Source: Paucibacter sp. PLA-PC-4 (GTDB lineage: Bacteria; Pseudomonadota; Gammaproteobacteria; Burkholderiales; Burkholderiaceae_C). Taken from it: a DNA stretch of 64,000 bases. The notes beneath the pieces are model-generated. The model worked only from the letters and a program-made list of their open reading frames with translations. It did not search any database and was not told the DNA's origin. The DNA is taken from NCBI RefSeq assembly GCF_026241155.1, contig NZ_JAPFGP010000018.1, positions 62,001-126,000 of the forward strand, in the 5' to 3' direction. Within the stretch, counting starts at the first letter, position 1; every line of letters begins with the position of its first letter. The translations under genes and the position numbers were made by a program. Positions 7,638 to 14,910 of this stretch are shown here, one piece after another.

Positions 7638-8630
7638 TCAGTACAAGCCGCGCGTGCGCGCCATCAGCCGAACCAGGCCCAGCATTGCATCGGTATGCGG
7701 CGTCGGCATGTCCAGCTTCTGCGCGATCTCGCGCACGGCGCTCACCAGAGCATCCAGCTCCAGCGGCCGGCCGGCTTCGGCGTCCTGCAGCATCGAGGTC
7801 TTGAAGGCGCCCAGCTTGCGTGTGACCTCATGGCGCTGCTCGGGCGTCTGATCGACGCCGCAGCCGATGCGCGCACCGATCTCGGCAGCCTCGCGCATGA
7901 CGTTCGTGACGAAGCCGCGCACCAACTCGTCGTCGAGGATGCGGTCGCAGGTCGCGCCGGTCAGTGCCGAGATCGGGTTCATTGTCATATTGCCCCAGAG
8001 CTTGAACCAGATGTCGCGCTGGATGCGCTCGGAGACCGTGGCGTTGAAGCCGGCACGGCCCAGAAGCGCGGCCAGCGCCTCGATGTGCTCGGGTCGGCCG
8101 CCTGCGGGCGCACCAAGTATCAGGCCCATGCCCATCACATGGCACACCAGGCCGGGCTCGGGCGTCGTGCAACTGGCATGGACCACGCTGCCGATCACGC
8201 GCGCGGCCGGGATCAGGCCGACCACCAGGCCGCCGGGGTCGACCGACTGCAGCCGCAGACCCTCGAGCGCGCCGCCCAGGCCATCGAAAAACCACCAGGG
8301 CACGCCATTCATCGCCACCAGCACGCGGGCCTGCTCGTTCAAGTCCAGCAAGGCCTTGACGGCTGGGGCCACCGTCGCCAGCGCCGGCCCCTTGACGGCC
8401 AGCACGATCAGGTCCTGCGGGCCCAGGTCCTCGGGCCGCTCGCCGGCCGCGATCGGCACGGTCCAGCGCTCGCCGCCGGACTCGACACGCAGCCCCTGCT
8501 GCGCGCGCAAGGCCGCCAGAGTGGCGCCACGCGCCAAAGCGCTCAGCCTGACTTCGGCGCCCAGCCGGTGTCCCAAGTGGCCGGCGAACCAACCGCCGAT
8601 GGCACCGGCGCCCACAATGCACACTCTCAT
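7638..8630 (-). CDS. 2-dehydropantoate 2-reductase family (PanE/ApbA)
   Basis: A 330-residue oxidoreductase. The N-terminal Rossmann motif GAGAIGGWFAG is followed by the family's NGVPWWF segment and the conserved catalytic Lys region FKLWGNMTMNPISALTGAT. A C-terminal helical domain carries the SMLQDAEAGRPLELDALV signature. The canonical enzyme reduces ketopantoate with NADPH in pantothenate synthesis, but bacteria often carry paralogues with other 2-oxoacid substrates, so I do not assign panE. The start at 8630 (MRVCIV) was chosen because a GGGA element lies 8 nt upstream; an in-frame ATG two codons earlier (8636) is possible. Confidence 0.88.
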   Translation of the reverse strand: MRVCIVGAGAIGGWFAGHLGHRLGAEVRLSALARGATLAALRAQQGLRVESGGERWTVPIAAGERPEDLGPQDLIVLAVKGPALATVAPAVKALLDLNEQARVLVAMNGVPWWFFDGLGGALEGLRLQSVDPGGLVVGLIPAARVIGSVVHASCTTPEPGLVCHVMGMGLILGAPAGGRPEHIEALAALLGRAGFNATVSERIQRDIWFKLWGNMTMNPISALTGATCDRILDDELVRGFVTNVMREAAEIGARIGCGVDQTPEQRHEVTRKLGAFKTSMLQDAEAGRPLELDALVSAVREIAQKLDMPTPHTDAMLGLVRLMARTRGLY

Positions 8631-8771
8631 CGTCATTCCCGTTGCTGTGTCGAGCGCCCCTGGCCGAGGCGCAGGCGGCGAGTCTCGCATAGGGCTGTAG
8701 GCGCCGGCCTACAGGTGGCAGCGGCCGCCACTGCTGGTCGCGGCGGGGCAGGGGGCCTATGCTGCCGAGCG

Positions 8772-9869
8772 ATGAGAACCTTGACCTGCGAGCGCTGTGG
8801 CCAGCGCGTCTTCTTCGAGAACCTGGCTTGCGATGCCTGCGGCGCAGCGCTGGGTTTTGTACCGGCCGAGCTGGGGTTCGGCGCCTTCGAGATCGGCGGC
8901 GATGGCGGCTGGCAGCGCCTCGCCGAAGGCGCGGTGGCTCAGCGCCCTTGCAGCAACTACCGGCTCGAAGGTGTCTGCAACTGGATGCTGCCCGCCGACT
9001 CGGCCGAGGCACTGTGCCTGAGCTGCCGCACAACCCATGTGATCCCCGCCTTGGGCAAGCCCGAGAACCGCGACCATTGGGCGCGCATCGAGCAGGCCAA
9101 GCGGCGGCTGTTCTACAGCCTCGCCGCGCTGAAACTGCCGGCGCCGAGCAAGGATGACGACGCCGAACACGGCCTGTCATTCCACTTCCTCGAACAGGTC
9201 ACCCCGCAGCAACGGGTGCTGACCGGTCATGACATGGGGGTGATCACACTCAACATCTCAGAGGCCGACGACGCCCGCCGCGAGCAGATGCGCGCGCATC
9301 TGCACGAACCCTACCGCACCCTGCTGGGCCATTTCCGCCACGAGATCGGCCACTACTACTGGGACCGCCTGGTCAGCGGCTCCGGCTGGCTGGCCGAGTT
9401 CCGCACGCTGTTTGGTGACGAACGCGCCGACTACGGACAGGCCTTGCAGCAGCACTACGGCGGACCGCTGGCCGACTGGCGCTCAAGTTTCATCAGCAGC
9501 TATGCCAGCGCCCACCCCTGGGAGGATTGGGCCGAATGCTGGGCCCACTACATGCATATCCAGGACGGGCTGGAAAGTGCTGCCGCCTGGGGCCTGCGGC
9601 TCGAGCGTGCCCTGCCGGGCGGCGCGCCGGTGATCGCGCAGCCGCTGGGGCGCGAGGCCGAGTTGGCGCCAGCGCTGATCGAGCAATGGCTGCCGATCTC
9701 GCAGTTCATCAATGCGATGGACCGCAGCCTCGGCTCCTACGACAGCTATCCCTTTGCGATGCCGACACCGGTCATTGAGAAACTGGACTTCATCCACCGG
9801 TTGCTTGCTGCAGTCGGGCGAGGCGAGCTGGCCATGAACTTCTCTCGCAATATCTTCTCGCGGAGTTGA
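8772..9869 (+). CDS. Putative zinc-binding metallopeptidase with N-terminal zinc ribbon
   Basis: A 365-residue protein. It begins with a zinc ribbon (C6, C9, C20, C23) and has a second Cys set (C60, C69, C82, C85). A metallopeptidase core follows, with HEIGH at H190-E191-H194 inside a RHEIGHYYWDRL segment, and further conserved acidic/His residues (WEDWAECWAHYMH) that can supply the third zinc ligand. This matches the family of bacterial putative zinc-binding peptidases often annotated DUF2248; substrates are unknown. There is no signal peptide, so it is cytoplasmic. The frame is open far upstream, but that part is antisense to the reductase gene; the ATG at 8772 begins the zinc ribbon. The DUF2789 gene starts 1 nt after its stop codon. 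Confidence 0.88.
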   Translation: MRTLTCERCGQRVFFENLACDACGAALGFVPAELGFGAFEIGGDGGWQRLAEGAVAQRPCSNYRLEGVCNWMLPADSAEALCLSCRTTHVIPALGKPENRDHWARIEQAKRRLFYSLAALKLPAPSKDDDAEHGLSFHFLEQVTPQQRVLTGHDMGVITLNISEADDARREQMRAHLHEPYRTLLGHFRHEIGHYYWDRLVSGSGWLAEFRTLFGDERADYGQALQQHYGGPLADWRSSFISSYASAHPWEDWAECWAHYMHIQDGLESAAAWGLRLERALPGGAPVIAQPLGREAELAPALIEQWLPISQFINAMDRSLGSYDSYPFAMPTPVIEKLDFIHRLLAAVGRGELAMNFSRNIFSRS

Positions 9870-9870
9870 T

Positions 9871-10101
9871 ATGGAAAACTCGTTTCACCACTTCTGCGAT
9901 CTGTTCGCTCAGCTGGGCCTGCCCTCGGACGAGGCCGGCATCCGCGGCTTCATCAGCAGCCATCGGCCGCTACCGGCCGACATGAGGCTGGCCGATGCGC
10001 CGTTCTGGAGCCCGGCGCAGGCGGCGCTGCTGCGCGAGCAGGTGCGCCAGGACGCCGACTGGGCCGAGGTCATCGACCAGCTCAACGCCGCGCTGCACTG
10101 A
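9871..10101 (+). CDS. DUF2789 family protein
   Basis: A 76-residue acidic helical protein. It shows the DUF2789 pattern: FxxLFxQLGLPSDEA, then FISSHRPLP, then APFWSPAQAALLREQVRQD and DWAEVIDQLNAAL. Function is unknown. It begins immediately after the metallopeptidase stop, with a GGAG ribosome-binding site inside the end of that gene, so the two are almost certainly co-transcribed. Confidence 0.9.
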   Translation: MENSFHHFCDLFAQLGLPSDEAGIRGFISSHRPLPADMRLADAPFWSPAQAALLREQVRQDADWAEVIDQLNAALH

Positions 10102-10112
10102 GCACTTTCTGT

Positions 10113-10679
10113 CTATCGCTCGGGCCGGCCCGCATCCGGCGGCTGCCGGGCCTCCAACTCGGCAAGCAGGCCGAGCGCACGCTGGGACGAGGCTTGCCGA
10201 GGATCGCCAAGCGTCTGCCGAATCGCCAGCGACTGCAGGAAGCAGTCTCGGGCCGGCCCGAAGCGCTGCTGCTCGACGAGGCAGCGGCCCCAGTGGTGCA
10301 GCACATAGTGCTCCAGCTGGGTCCAGCGATGCAGACGGGCCAGCGCCAGCGCCTCGGCGAACAGCGCATCCGCCTCGGCTCGCTCGCCACAGTACTGGCA
10401 TGCCGTGGCCAGTGCGTGGAGCAACCAGGCGGACGGCTCGTGGGCGGGGTGCTGGCGCGCGGCGGGTAGGAACTCCCCAAGCAGGGCGCGAGCCGCCTGC
10501 TCCCGGCGGTCGGTGGTCAGCAGGCTGCCGAGATCGCCGGCAGGATCGATGGCCTTGAACAGGTCGGCCTCGGCCCGCGCCTGCGCCAGCCTGAGCTCGG
10601 CCCGCGCGATGTCCTGGCGCAGCGCAGCCATGTCGGGCGCGCTGAAGCGCAGGAAGAAACCCTCGTCGACATCGCTCAT
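10113..10679 (-). CDS. TPR-like helical protein of unknown function
   Basis: A 188-residue protein rich in Ala/Leu/Arg helices. It has a coiled-coil-like start (about 14-45) and at least two tetratricopeptide-like hairpins (ACQYCGERAEADALFAEAL; GRCLVEQQRFGPARDCFLQ). No catalytic motif is visible, there is no signal peptide, and it is probably a cytoplasmic scaffold. The ATG at 10679 (MSDVDEGFF) was chosen; the frame stays open to 10820, but that extension has non-coding composition. It faces the metallopeptidase/DUF2789 pair convergently, with an 11-nt gap. Confidence 0.72.
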   Translation of the reverse strand: MSDVDEGFFLRFSAPDMAALRQDIARAELRLAQARAEADLFKAIDPAGDLGSLLTTDRREQAARALLGEFLPAARQHPAHEPSAWLLHALATACQYCGERAEADALFAEALALARLHRWTQLEHYVLHHWGRCLVEQQRFGPARDCFLQSLAIRQTLGDPRQASSQRALGLLAELEARQPPDAGRPER

Positions 10680-10862
10680 GGTGGTCGGGGATGGTTCGGT
10701 GTTGATGCGATGGCAATGTAAGGGGAATCGAAGCCCGGGGCCGGACTGGATCGGCGGCGGGGCAGGAATCGGCCTTTTCTTGGCCCAGCTCAAGACAGGA
10801 ATGCCTGACCCGGGGCTCAATCAAGTCACCGCAATGCCGCGATCACGCCCCAGGGAGCCTCC

Positions 10863-11009
10863 ATGCACGCACTCAAGGAATTGTTCACCACCGACGTCGG
10901 CCTGATGAGCCTGAGCGGTCTCGCCTTCATGATGGGCATGGCGGTGTTCTTCGTTCGCTACTTCCTGCGCCATATTCGAGAGGATGCGGCGCGCGCCGAG
11001 CGCGACTGA
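10863..11009 (+). CDS. DUF3149 family single-helix membrane protein
   Basis: A 48-residue protein starting at ATG 10863, preceded by AGGGAG. An amphipathic N-terminus (LKELFTTDVGLMSL) leads into one TM helix (about 16-36, GLAFMMGMAVFFVRYF) and a charged cytosolic tail. Length and pattern match DUF3149, a small family common in beta- and gammaproteobacteria. No function is known. It stands alone between two oppositely oriented neighbours. Confidence 0.82.
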   Translation: MHALKELFTTDVGLMSLSGLAFMMGMAVFFVRYFLRHIREDAARAERD

Positions 11010-11070
11010 GCAGGCTCGCGCAAGCTGGCGCAGAATCGCCCCCTGCCTCATCAGCCATCTTGCGCCACCC

Positions 11071-11775
11071 ATGCCCGATCTCTGCGCCTTCCCTATCACC
11101 CGCCGCTGGCCCGCCCAGCATCCCGCGCGCCTGCAGCTCTATTCGCTGCCCACGCCCAACGGCGTCAAGGTGTCGATCCTGCTGGAGGAGCTGGGCCTGC
11201 CCTACGAGGCCCATTTGGTCAGCTTCGATCGCAACGACCAGCTCACGCCCGAGTTTCTGTCGCTGAACCCGAACAACAAGATCCCGGCCATCCTTGACCC
11301 GCAGGGCCCGGGCGGCGCGCCGCTGGCCCTGTTCGAATCGGGTGCGATCCTGATCTATCTGGCCGAGAAGCAGGGTCGGTTCTTGCCGCAAGACCCGGCC
11401 CTACGCTACGAGACCCTGCAATGGCTGATGTTCCAGATGGGCGGCGTCGGCCCGATGTTCGGCCAGCTGGGCTTCTTCCACAAGTTCGCAGGCAAAGACT
11501 ACGAAGACAAGCGACCGCGCGAGCGCTATGTGGCCGAGTCCAGGCGCCTGCTGGCCGTGTTGGAGCAGCGTCTGACCGGCCGCGACTGGATCATGGGCAG
11601 CGAGTACACGATCGCCGACATCGCGATCTTCCCCTGGGTCAACACCCTGACCGGCTTCTACGGCGCCAGCGAGCTGGTCGGCTTTGCCGAGTTTCCCGAG
11701 GTGCAGCGCGCCATGCAGGCCTTTGTGGCACGGCCGGCGGTGGTGCGCGGCTTGTCGATGCCGGCGCGCGGCTGA
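11071..11775 (+). CDS. Glutathione S-transferase, nu-class/YghU-like
   Basis: A 234-residue protein. The N-terminal thioredoxin-fold domain has the TPNGVKVSILLEELGL segment, the cis-Pro NNKIPAI motif and the glutathione-binding FESGAIL. The C-terminal all-helical domain ends with GSEYTIADIAIFPW, the conserved N-capping box of GSTs. TPN in place of a catalytic Tyr/Ser is typical of YghU/YfcG-like nu-class GSTs, which have glutathione disulfide-bond reductase activity. The start is ATG 11071. Confidence 0.88.
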   Translation: MPDLCAFPITRRWPAQHPARLQLYSLPTPNGVKVSILLEELGLPYEAHLVSFDRNDQLTPEFLSLNPNNKIPAILDPQGPGGAPLALFESGAILIYLAEKQGRFLPQDPALRYETLQWLMFQMGGVGPMFGQLGFFHKFAGKDYEDKRPRERYVAESRRLLAVLEQRLTGRDWIMGSEYTIADIAIFPWVNTLTGFYGASELVGFAEFPEVQRAMQAFVARPAVVRGLSMPARG

Positions 11776-11811
11776 GAGCGGGGCGAGTAAATCGGGTTAA
11801 GGTAGTGCCGC

Positions 11812-12207
11812 ATGAAAACTGCACTCTGGATTTTTATAGCCCTGTTGGCCGCCATCTGGAGCGGCTGCGCCTGGCTCAGTATCGAACTGCTGCAGTGGCT
11901 GGCCGCGCGCCTGAGCGCCGGTGATGCCGGCGAGCTGGAGCGCGCCATCGCCCAATGGCCGCTGCCCGCCTGGCTGGCGCCCTGGATCGACCCGGCCTGG
12001 GCCGAACTGCTGCGCGGCGGTCTGACAGGCCTGATGGCCCTGATCTCGCAAGCGCCCCCCTGGCTGGGCTCTGCGATGGGCTGGCTGCAACCGCTAGCCT
12101 GGGTGATCTGGGGCGCTGGCCTGCTGGCCCTGCTGCTGCTGGGCGCTCTGCTGAACCTGCTGCTGAACAAAGCAACACCGCGCCCGGCAACTGTGCTTGC
12201 CGGCTGA
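11812..12207 (+). CDS. Small membrane protein of unknown function
   Basis: A 131-residue hydrophobic protein. It has an N-terminal TM helix (about 5-28), a Trp/Pro-rich amphipathic middle (PLPAWLAPWIDPAW) and one or two TM helices near the C-terminus (about 85-122, LLALLLLGALLNLLL). I do not recognise a family. Codon use resembles its neighbours, so it is likely a native gene. It converges on the kinase-like gene with only 4 nt between stop codons. Confidence 0.65.
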   Translation: MKTALWIFIALLAAIWSGCAWLSIELLQWLAARLSAGDAGELERAIAQWPLPAWLAPWIDPAWAELLRGGLTGLMALISQAPPWLGSAMGWLQPLAWVIWGAGLLALLLLGALLNLLLNKATPRPATVLAG

Positions 12208-12211
12208 TCGC

Positions 12212-13285
12212 TCAGCCTGCCACAGACAGGCGGCGCAACGCGGCCGCCGGGTAGGGGCTGAGCTTGCTGTCGCGCTGCAGACGGCGCGAGAACTCGCACA
12301 GCGCCAGGGCCGGCGGCGCATGGCGCCGGTAGACGCGCCGCAATGGCACTGGCAGGGTCTCGACATCCAAACGCTCTGGCGCGGCCAGGTAGTCACGCCA
12401 GCTCAGGCCCCGGCTTGTCACCAGCGCCTGGACCAGGCTGCTCGCGAAGCGGGCGGCGTCATAGTCCGCATGGACGGCCGCAAAGGCGCGCTCCGCGTCG
12501 CTCAGCGCGAACTGAGGAGAACTGGCCAGGCCGAAGTCGCTCAGGTACAGCGCCTCACCGTCGGTCAGCAGATTGTCGAGATGGGTGTCGAAATGGACGA
12601 AGCCCTGCCGGCCTAAAAAGCCTAGCAGTCCGTCCATGCCCTCGTCCACCAGGGCCACGGCCCGATCGGCCGGCGGGCCGCCCTGGGTCAGGGCAGCCCG
12701 CAGCCAGGTCGAGACCGGCGCGGCAAAGCACTCCAGAAGCAACACCAGCCAGGCGGCCGGCCGCTGCACGGCAGCAAAACGGGCCAGCACCTCGGCCTGC
12801 CCGGGCAGAGATGCTGGCTCGGCAGCGGCAAAGTAGTCGGCGCCCCAGTCCTGGAACGCCTCGTTGAGCCCATGGAGCGCAGGCAGCCCCAGAAGCCGCC
12901 AATGATGCAGCAGGGGGAAGCCACCACAGGCCCCCGACCGTACCCAGTCGCTGGCCATCTGCTGGGCGGCGAGTTCGCGCCAGGCCCCGAAGCCGACCGA
13001 GCCGATGCCGTACTGGAAATAGGTCGGCAGCCCGAACAGATTGGCACTGCTGCCCGGGTGCTCCAGCTCCAGCGCGCTGAGCGGTATCAGCTTGGCAAAG
13101 ACCTCCCGCTGGTCCAGTTGCAAACGCATCGTGCGCCCGCCAATGCTCATCGACGCCGTCGGCGCGGCCGCCAACCAGCGACTCAGTGCCGTGTCGTCCA
13201 GCCCGGCCAGTTGCGTCGCCAGTGCTTGATGGCTATGCAGGCGGGTGGCCAGGGGCTGCGACTGGCTCGGCGGGCGTGGGTTCAT
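12212..13285 (-). CDS. Atypical protein kinase-fold protein
   Basis: A 357-residue cytoplasmic protein with a recognisable kinase core. A beta-3 Lys lies in VFAKLIPL (K65), a candidate alpha-C Glu in WRELAAQQ (E104), a catalytic loop HFDTHLDNLL (H231, D233, N238) and a DFG motif in LSDFGLA (D250). The glycine-rich loop is not obvious and the stretch between E104 and the catalytic loop is long, unlike Hanks-type Ser/Thr kinases. The pattern is nearer to aminoglycoside/HipA-like or other small-molecule or protein kinases. The substrate is unknown. It stands alone on the minus strand, divergent from the RidA-like gene across a 220-bp region. Confidence 0.7.
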   Translation of the reverse strand: MNPRPPSQSQPLATRLHSHQALATQLAGLDDTALSRWLAAAPTASMSIGGRTMRLQLDQREVFAKLIPLSALELEHPGSSANLFGLPTYFQYGIGSVGFGAWRELAAQQMASDWVRSGACGGFPLLHHWRLLGLPALHGLNEAFQDWGADYFAAAEPASLPGQAEVLARFAAVQRPAAWLVLLLECFAAPVSTWLRAALTQGGPPADRAVALVDEGMDGLLGFLGRQGFVHFDTHLDNLLTDGEALYLSDFGLASSPQFALSDAERAFAAVHADYDAARFASSLVQALVTSRGLSWRDYLAAPERLDVETLPVPLRRVYRRHAPPALALCEFSRRLQRDSKLSPYPAAALRRLSVAG

Positions 13286-13427
13286 GGGCAGCGTGGGTGT
13301 GAGGACGGGCTGGTCTCCCAGATAGGGTCACGGCGGCGCATCGCAAGAGCCACAGGCAAGCTCCGGCACTGAACTGCCGGGCCTTAGGCAATAGGCCCTG
13401 GCGCTGTAAGTTCTTGACCTCGCTGCC

Positions 13428-13458
13428 TTGACCTCAAGCCGAGTTGAGGTTCGAGACT
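13428..13458 (+). promoter_or_regulatory. SoxR-type (MerR-family) promoter
   Basis: A -35 hexamer TTGACC (13428-13433) and a -10-like GAGACT (13453-13458) are separated by 19 bp, the stretched spacing typical of MerR-family-activated promoters. The 18-bp dyad CCTCAAGCCGAGTTGAGG (13432-13449) fills the spacer, and its CCTCAA/TTGAGG arms equal those of the Escherichia coli soxS SoxR box. A second TTGACCTC lies 14 bp upstream (13414-13421). Transcription would enter the RidA-like gene and probably the two acyl-CoA genes after it. No SoxR gene is in the window. Confidence 0.65.
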
Positions 13459-13506
13459 GGAGGTCTGTTCCATCAACCTGACGATCCACCGATCCGAGCC
13501 CAAGCC

Positions 13507-13926
13507 GTGAGAACATCGACCACCCTGCTCAGCTTCCACAACCCCGCCGGGCTCTATGACCCGGTGCCCAACGGCTATTCCCACCTGGCCCTCGTGCAGG
13601 GCCCAGCCCGCTGGCTACTGCTGTCCGGCCAGGGCGGCGAACACCCCAACGCCGGCCTGCCCGAAGACTTCGAGGGTCAGTTGGCGCAATGCCTGGCCAA
13701 CGTGCAGACCGCGCTGCGCGCGGGCGGCGCCGGCCTGCGGGACGTGGCGCGTTTGACGGTGCTGGTAGTCGGGCACAGCGAGGCCAGGCTGGCGCAGCTC
13801 AGCCGGGCGCTGAGGGTGCTGTGGGGCGGGGCGCCGACGCCGGCCTGCACCCTGATCCCGGTGCTGCGCCTGGCACTGGACGGTATGCTGATCGAGATCG
13901 AGGCCACAGCGGTACTGGCGGCCTGA
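13507..13926 (+). CDS. RidA/YjgF/YER057c/UK114 family protein
   Basis: A 139-residue protein from GTG 13507 (an upstream in-frame TTG at 13444 lies inside the promoter and is rejected). Features of the fold are present: NPAGLYDPVPNGYSHLALV at the start, LLLSGQGG, then LRDVARLTVLVV, and a C-terminal PACTLIPVLRLALDGMLIEIEATA. In RidA an Arg binds the imine carboxylate and a Glu helps catalysis; here the end reads IEIEATAVL. RidA hydrolyses reactive enamine/imine products of PLP enzymes, while other subfamilies have unknown roles. It lies under a SoxR-type promoter and 61 nt before the HMG-CoA lyase gene. Confidence 0.82.
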   Translation: MRTSTTLLSFHNPAGLYDPVPNGYSHLALVQGPARWLLLSGQGGEHPNAGLPEDFEGQLAQCLANVQTALRAGGAGLRDVARLTVLVVGHSEARLAQLSRALRVLWGGAPTPACTLIPVLRLALDGMLIEIEATAVLAA

Positions 13927-13987
13927 GGCAAAGAGGCCCTCATTCGCGTGGACAATCCGGGCTGGCGACCCAACACCATCCCAGCCC

Positions 13988-14908
13988 ATGTCACCCCAAG
14001 TCCTGATCAGCGAGGTCGGCCCGCGCGACGGCCTGCAAAGCATCGCCAGCGTGATGCCCACCGCGGCCAAGCGGCGCTGGATCGACGCGCTGCACGCGGC
14101 CGGGCTGCGCGAGATCGAGGTCGGCTCCTTTGTGCCGGCAAGGCTGCTGCCGCAGATGGCTGATGTGGCCGAGGTCGTCGCTCATGCGCTGACCCTGCCG
14201 GGCCTGCGCGTGTTGGCCCTGGTGCCGAATCAGCGCGGCGCCGAGGCAGCCATCGCCGCCGGCGCCCACAAAGTCAGTCTGCCGATTTCGGTCAGCGAGG
14301 CTCATTCGCTGGCCAATGTTCGCAAGACGCCCGAGGCCATGGTCGCGGAGCTGCGCGCGGTCACCGCGCTGCGCCGGGAGCGCGCGCCGCAGATGGGGGC
14401 TGAGTTGGGCGTGGAGGTGGGCCTGTCCACCGCCTTCGGCTGCACGCTGGCCGGCCGGGTCGACGAGGACGCGGTGCTGCGCCTGGCTGTGGCCTGCGCC
14501 GAAGCCGGGGCCGACGAGGTGGGCCTGTCCGACACCGCCGGTATGGCCAACCCGGCCCAGGTGCGGCGGCTGTTCACGCGGCTACGCGCTGAGCTGGGGT
14601 CGCGCGCCGGCGCCGCCCATCTGCACAACACGCGGGGGCTGGGCCTGGCCAACTGCCTGGCGGCCTTCGATGTGGGCGTCAGAACTTTCGATGCCTCGCT
14701 GGGCGGCCTCGGCGGCTGTCCCTATGCGCCGGGCGCCTCGGGCAATGTGGTCACCGAGGACCTAGTCTTCATGTTCGAGGCCATGGGCGTGGACACCGGC
14801 ATCGACATCCACAAGCTGCTGGCAGCCCGCGCTCCGCTGCGCGAGGGGCTGCCCGGCGAGGCGGTCTACGGCATGCTGGCCGAGGCCGGGCTTCCCAAAG
14901 GATTTTAG
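13988..14908 (+). CDS. mvaB: Hydroxymethylglutaryl-CoA lyase
   Basis: A 306-residue TIM-barrel enzyme with the DRE-TIM signature EVGPRDGLQ (metal-binding Asp and catalytic Arg) near the N-terminus. GLSTAFGCTLAG, the metal-ligand HLHNTRGLGLAN, and the active-site Cys loop GGLGGCPYAPGASGNV complete the family motifs. It splits HMG-CoA into acetoacetate and acetyl-CoA at the end of leucine catabolism; close homologues act on related 3-hydroxyacyl-CoAs. A CaiB/BaiF CoA-transferase follows after 2 nt, so the two enzymes likely work in one acyl-CoA pathway, not necessarily leucine, since no isovaleryl- or methylcrotonyl-CoA genes are adjacent. Confidence 0.92.
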   Translation: MSPQVLISEVGPRDGLQSIASVMPTAAKRRWIDALHAAGLREIEVGSFVPARLLPQMADVAEVVAHALTLPGLRVLALVPNQRGAEAAIAAGAHKVSLPISVSEAHSLANVRKTPEAMVAELRAVTALRRERAPQMGAELGVEVGLSTAFGCTLAGRVDEDAVLRLAVACAEAGADEVGLSDTAGMANPAQVRRLFTRLRAELGSRAGAAHLHNTRGLGLANCLAAFDVGVRTFDASLGGLGGCPYAPGASGNVVTEDLVFMFEAMGVDTGIDIHKLLAARAPLREGLPGEAVYGMLAEAGLPKGF

Positions 14909-14910
14909 TC

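Noticed and set aside
10680-10862. Upstream extension of the TPR-like protein to 10820
   Set aside because: The extra residues are Pro/Arg-rich with no periodic helix pattern and no ribosome-binding site before the outer start.
13444-13506. Upstream TTG start for the RidA-like protein
   Set aside because: It would place the start codon inside the promoter dyad; the resulting 21 extra residues have no family counterpart.
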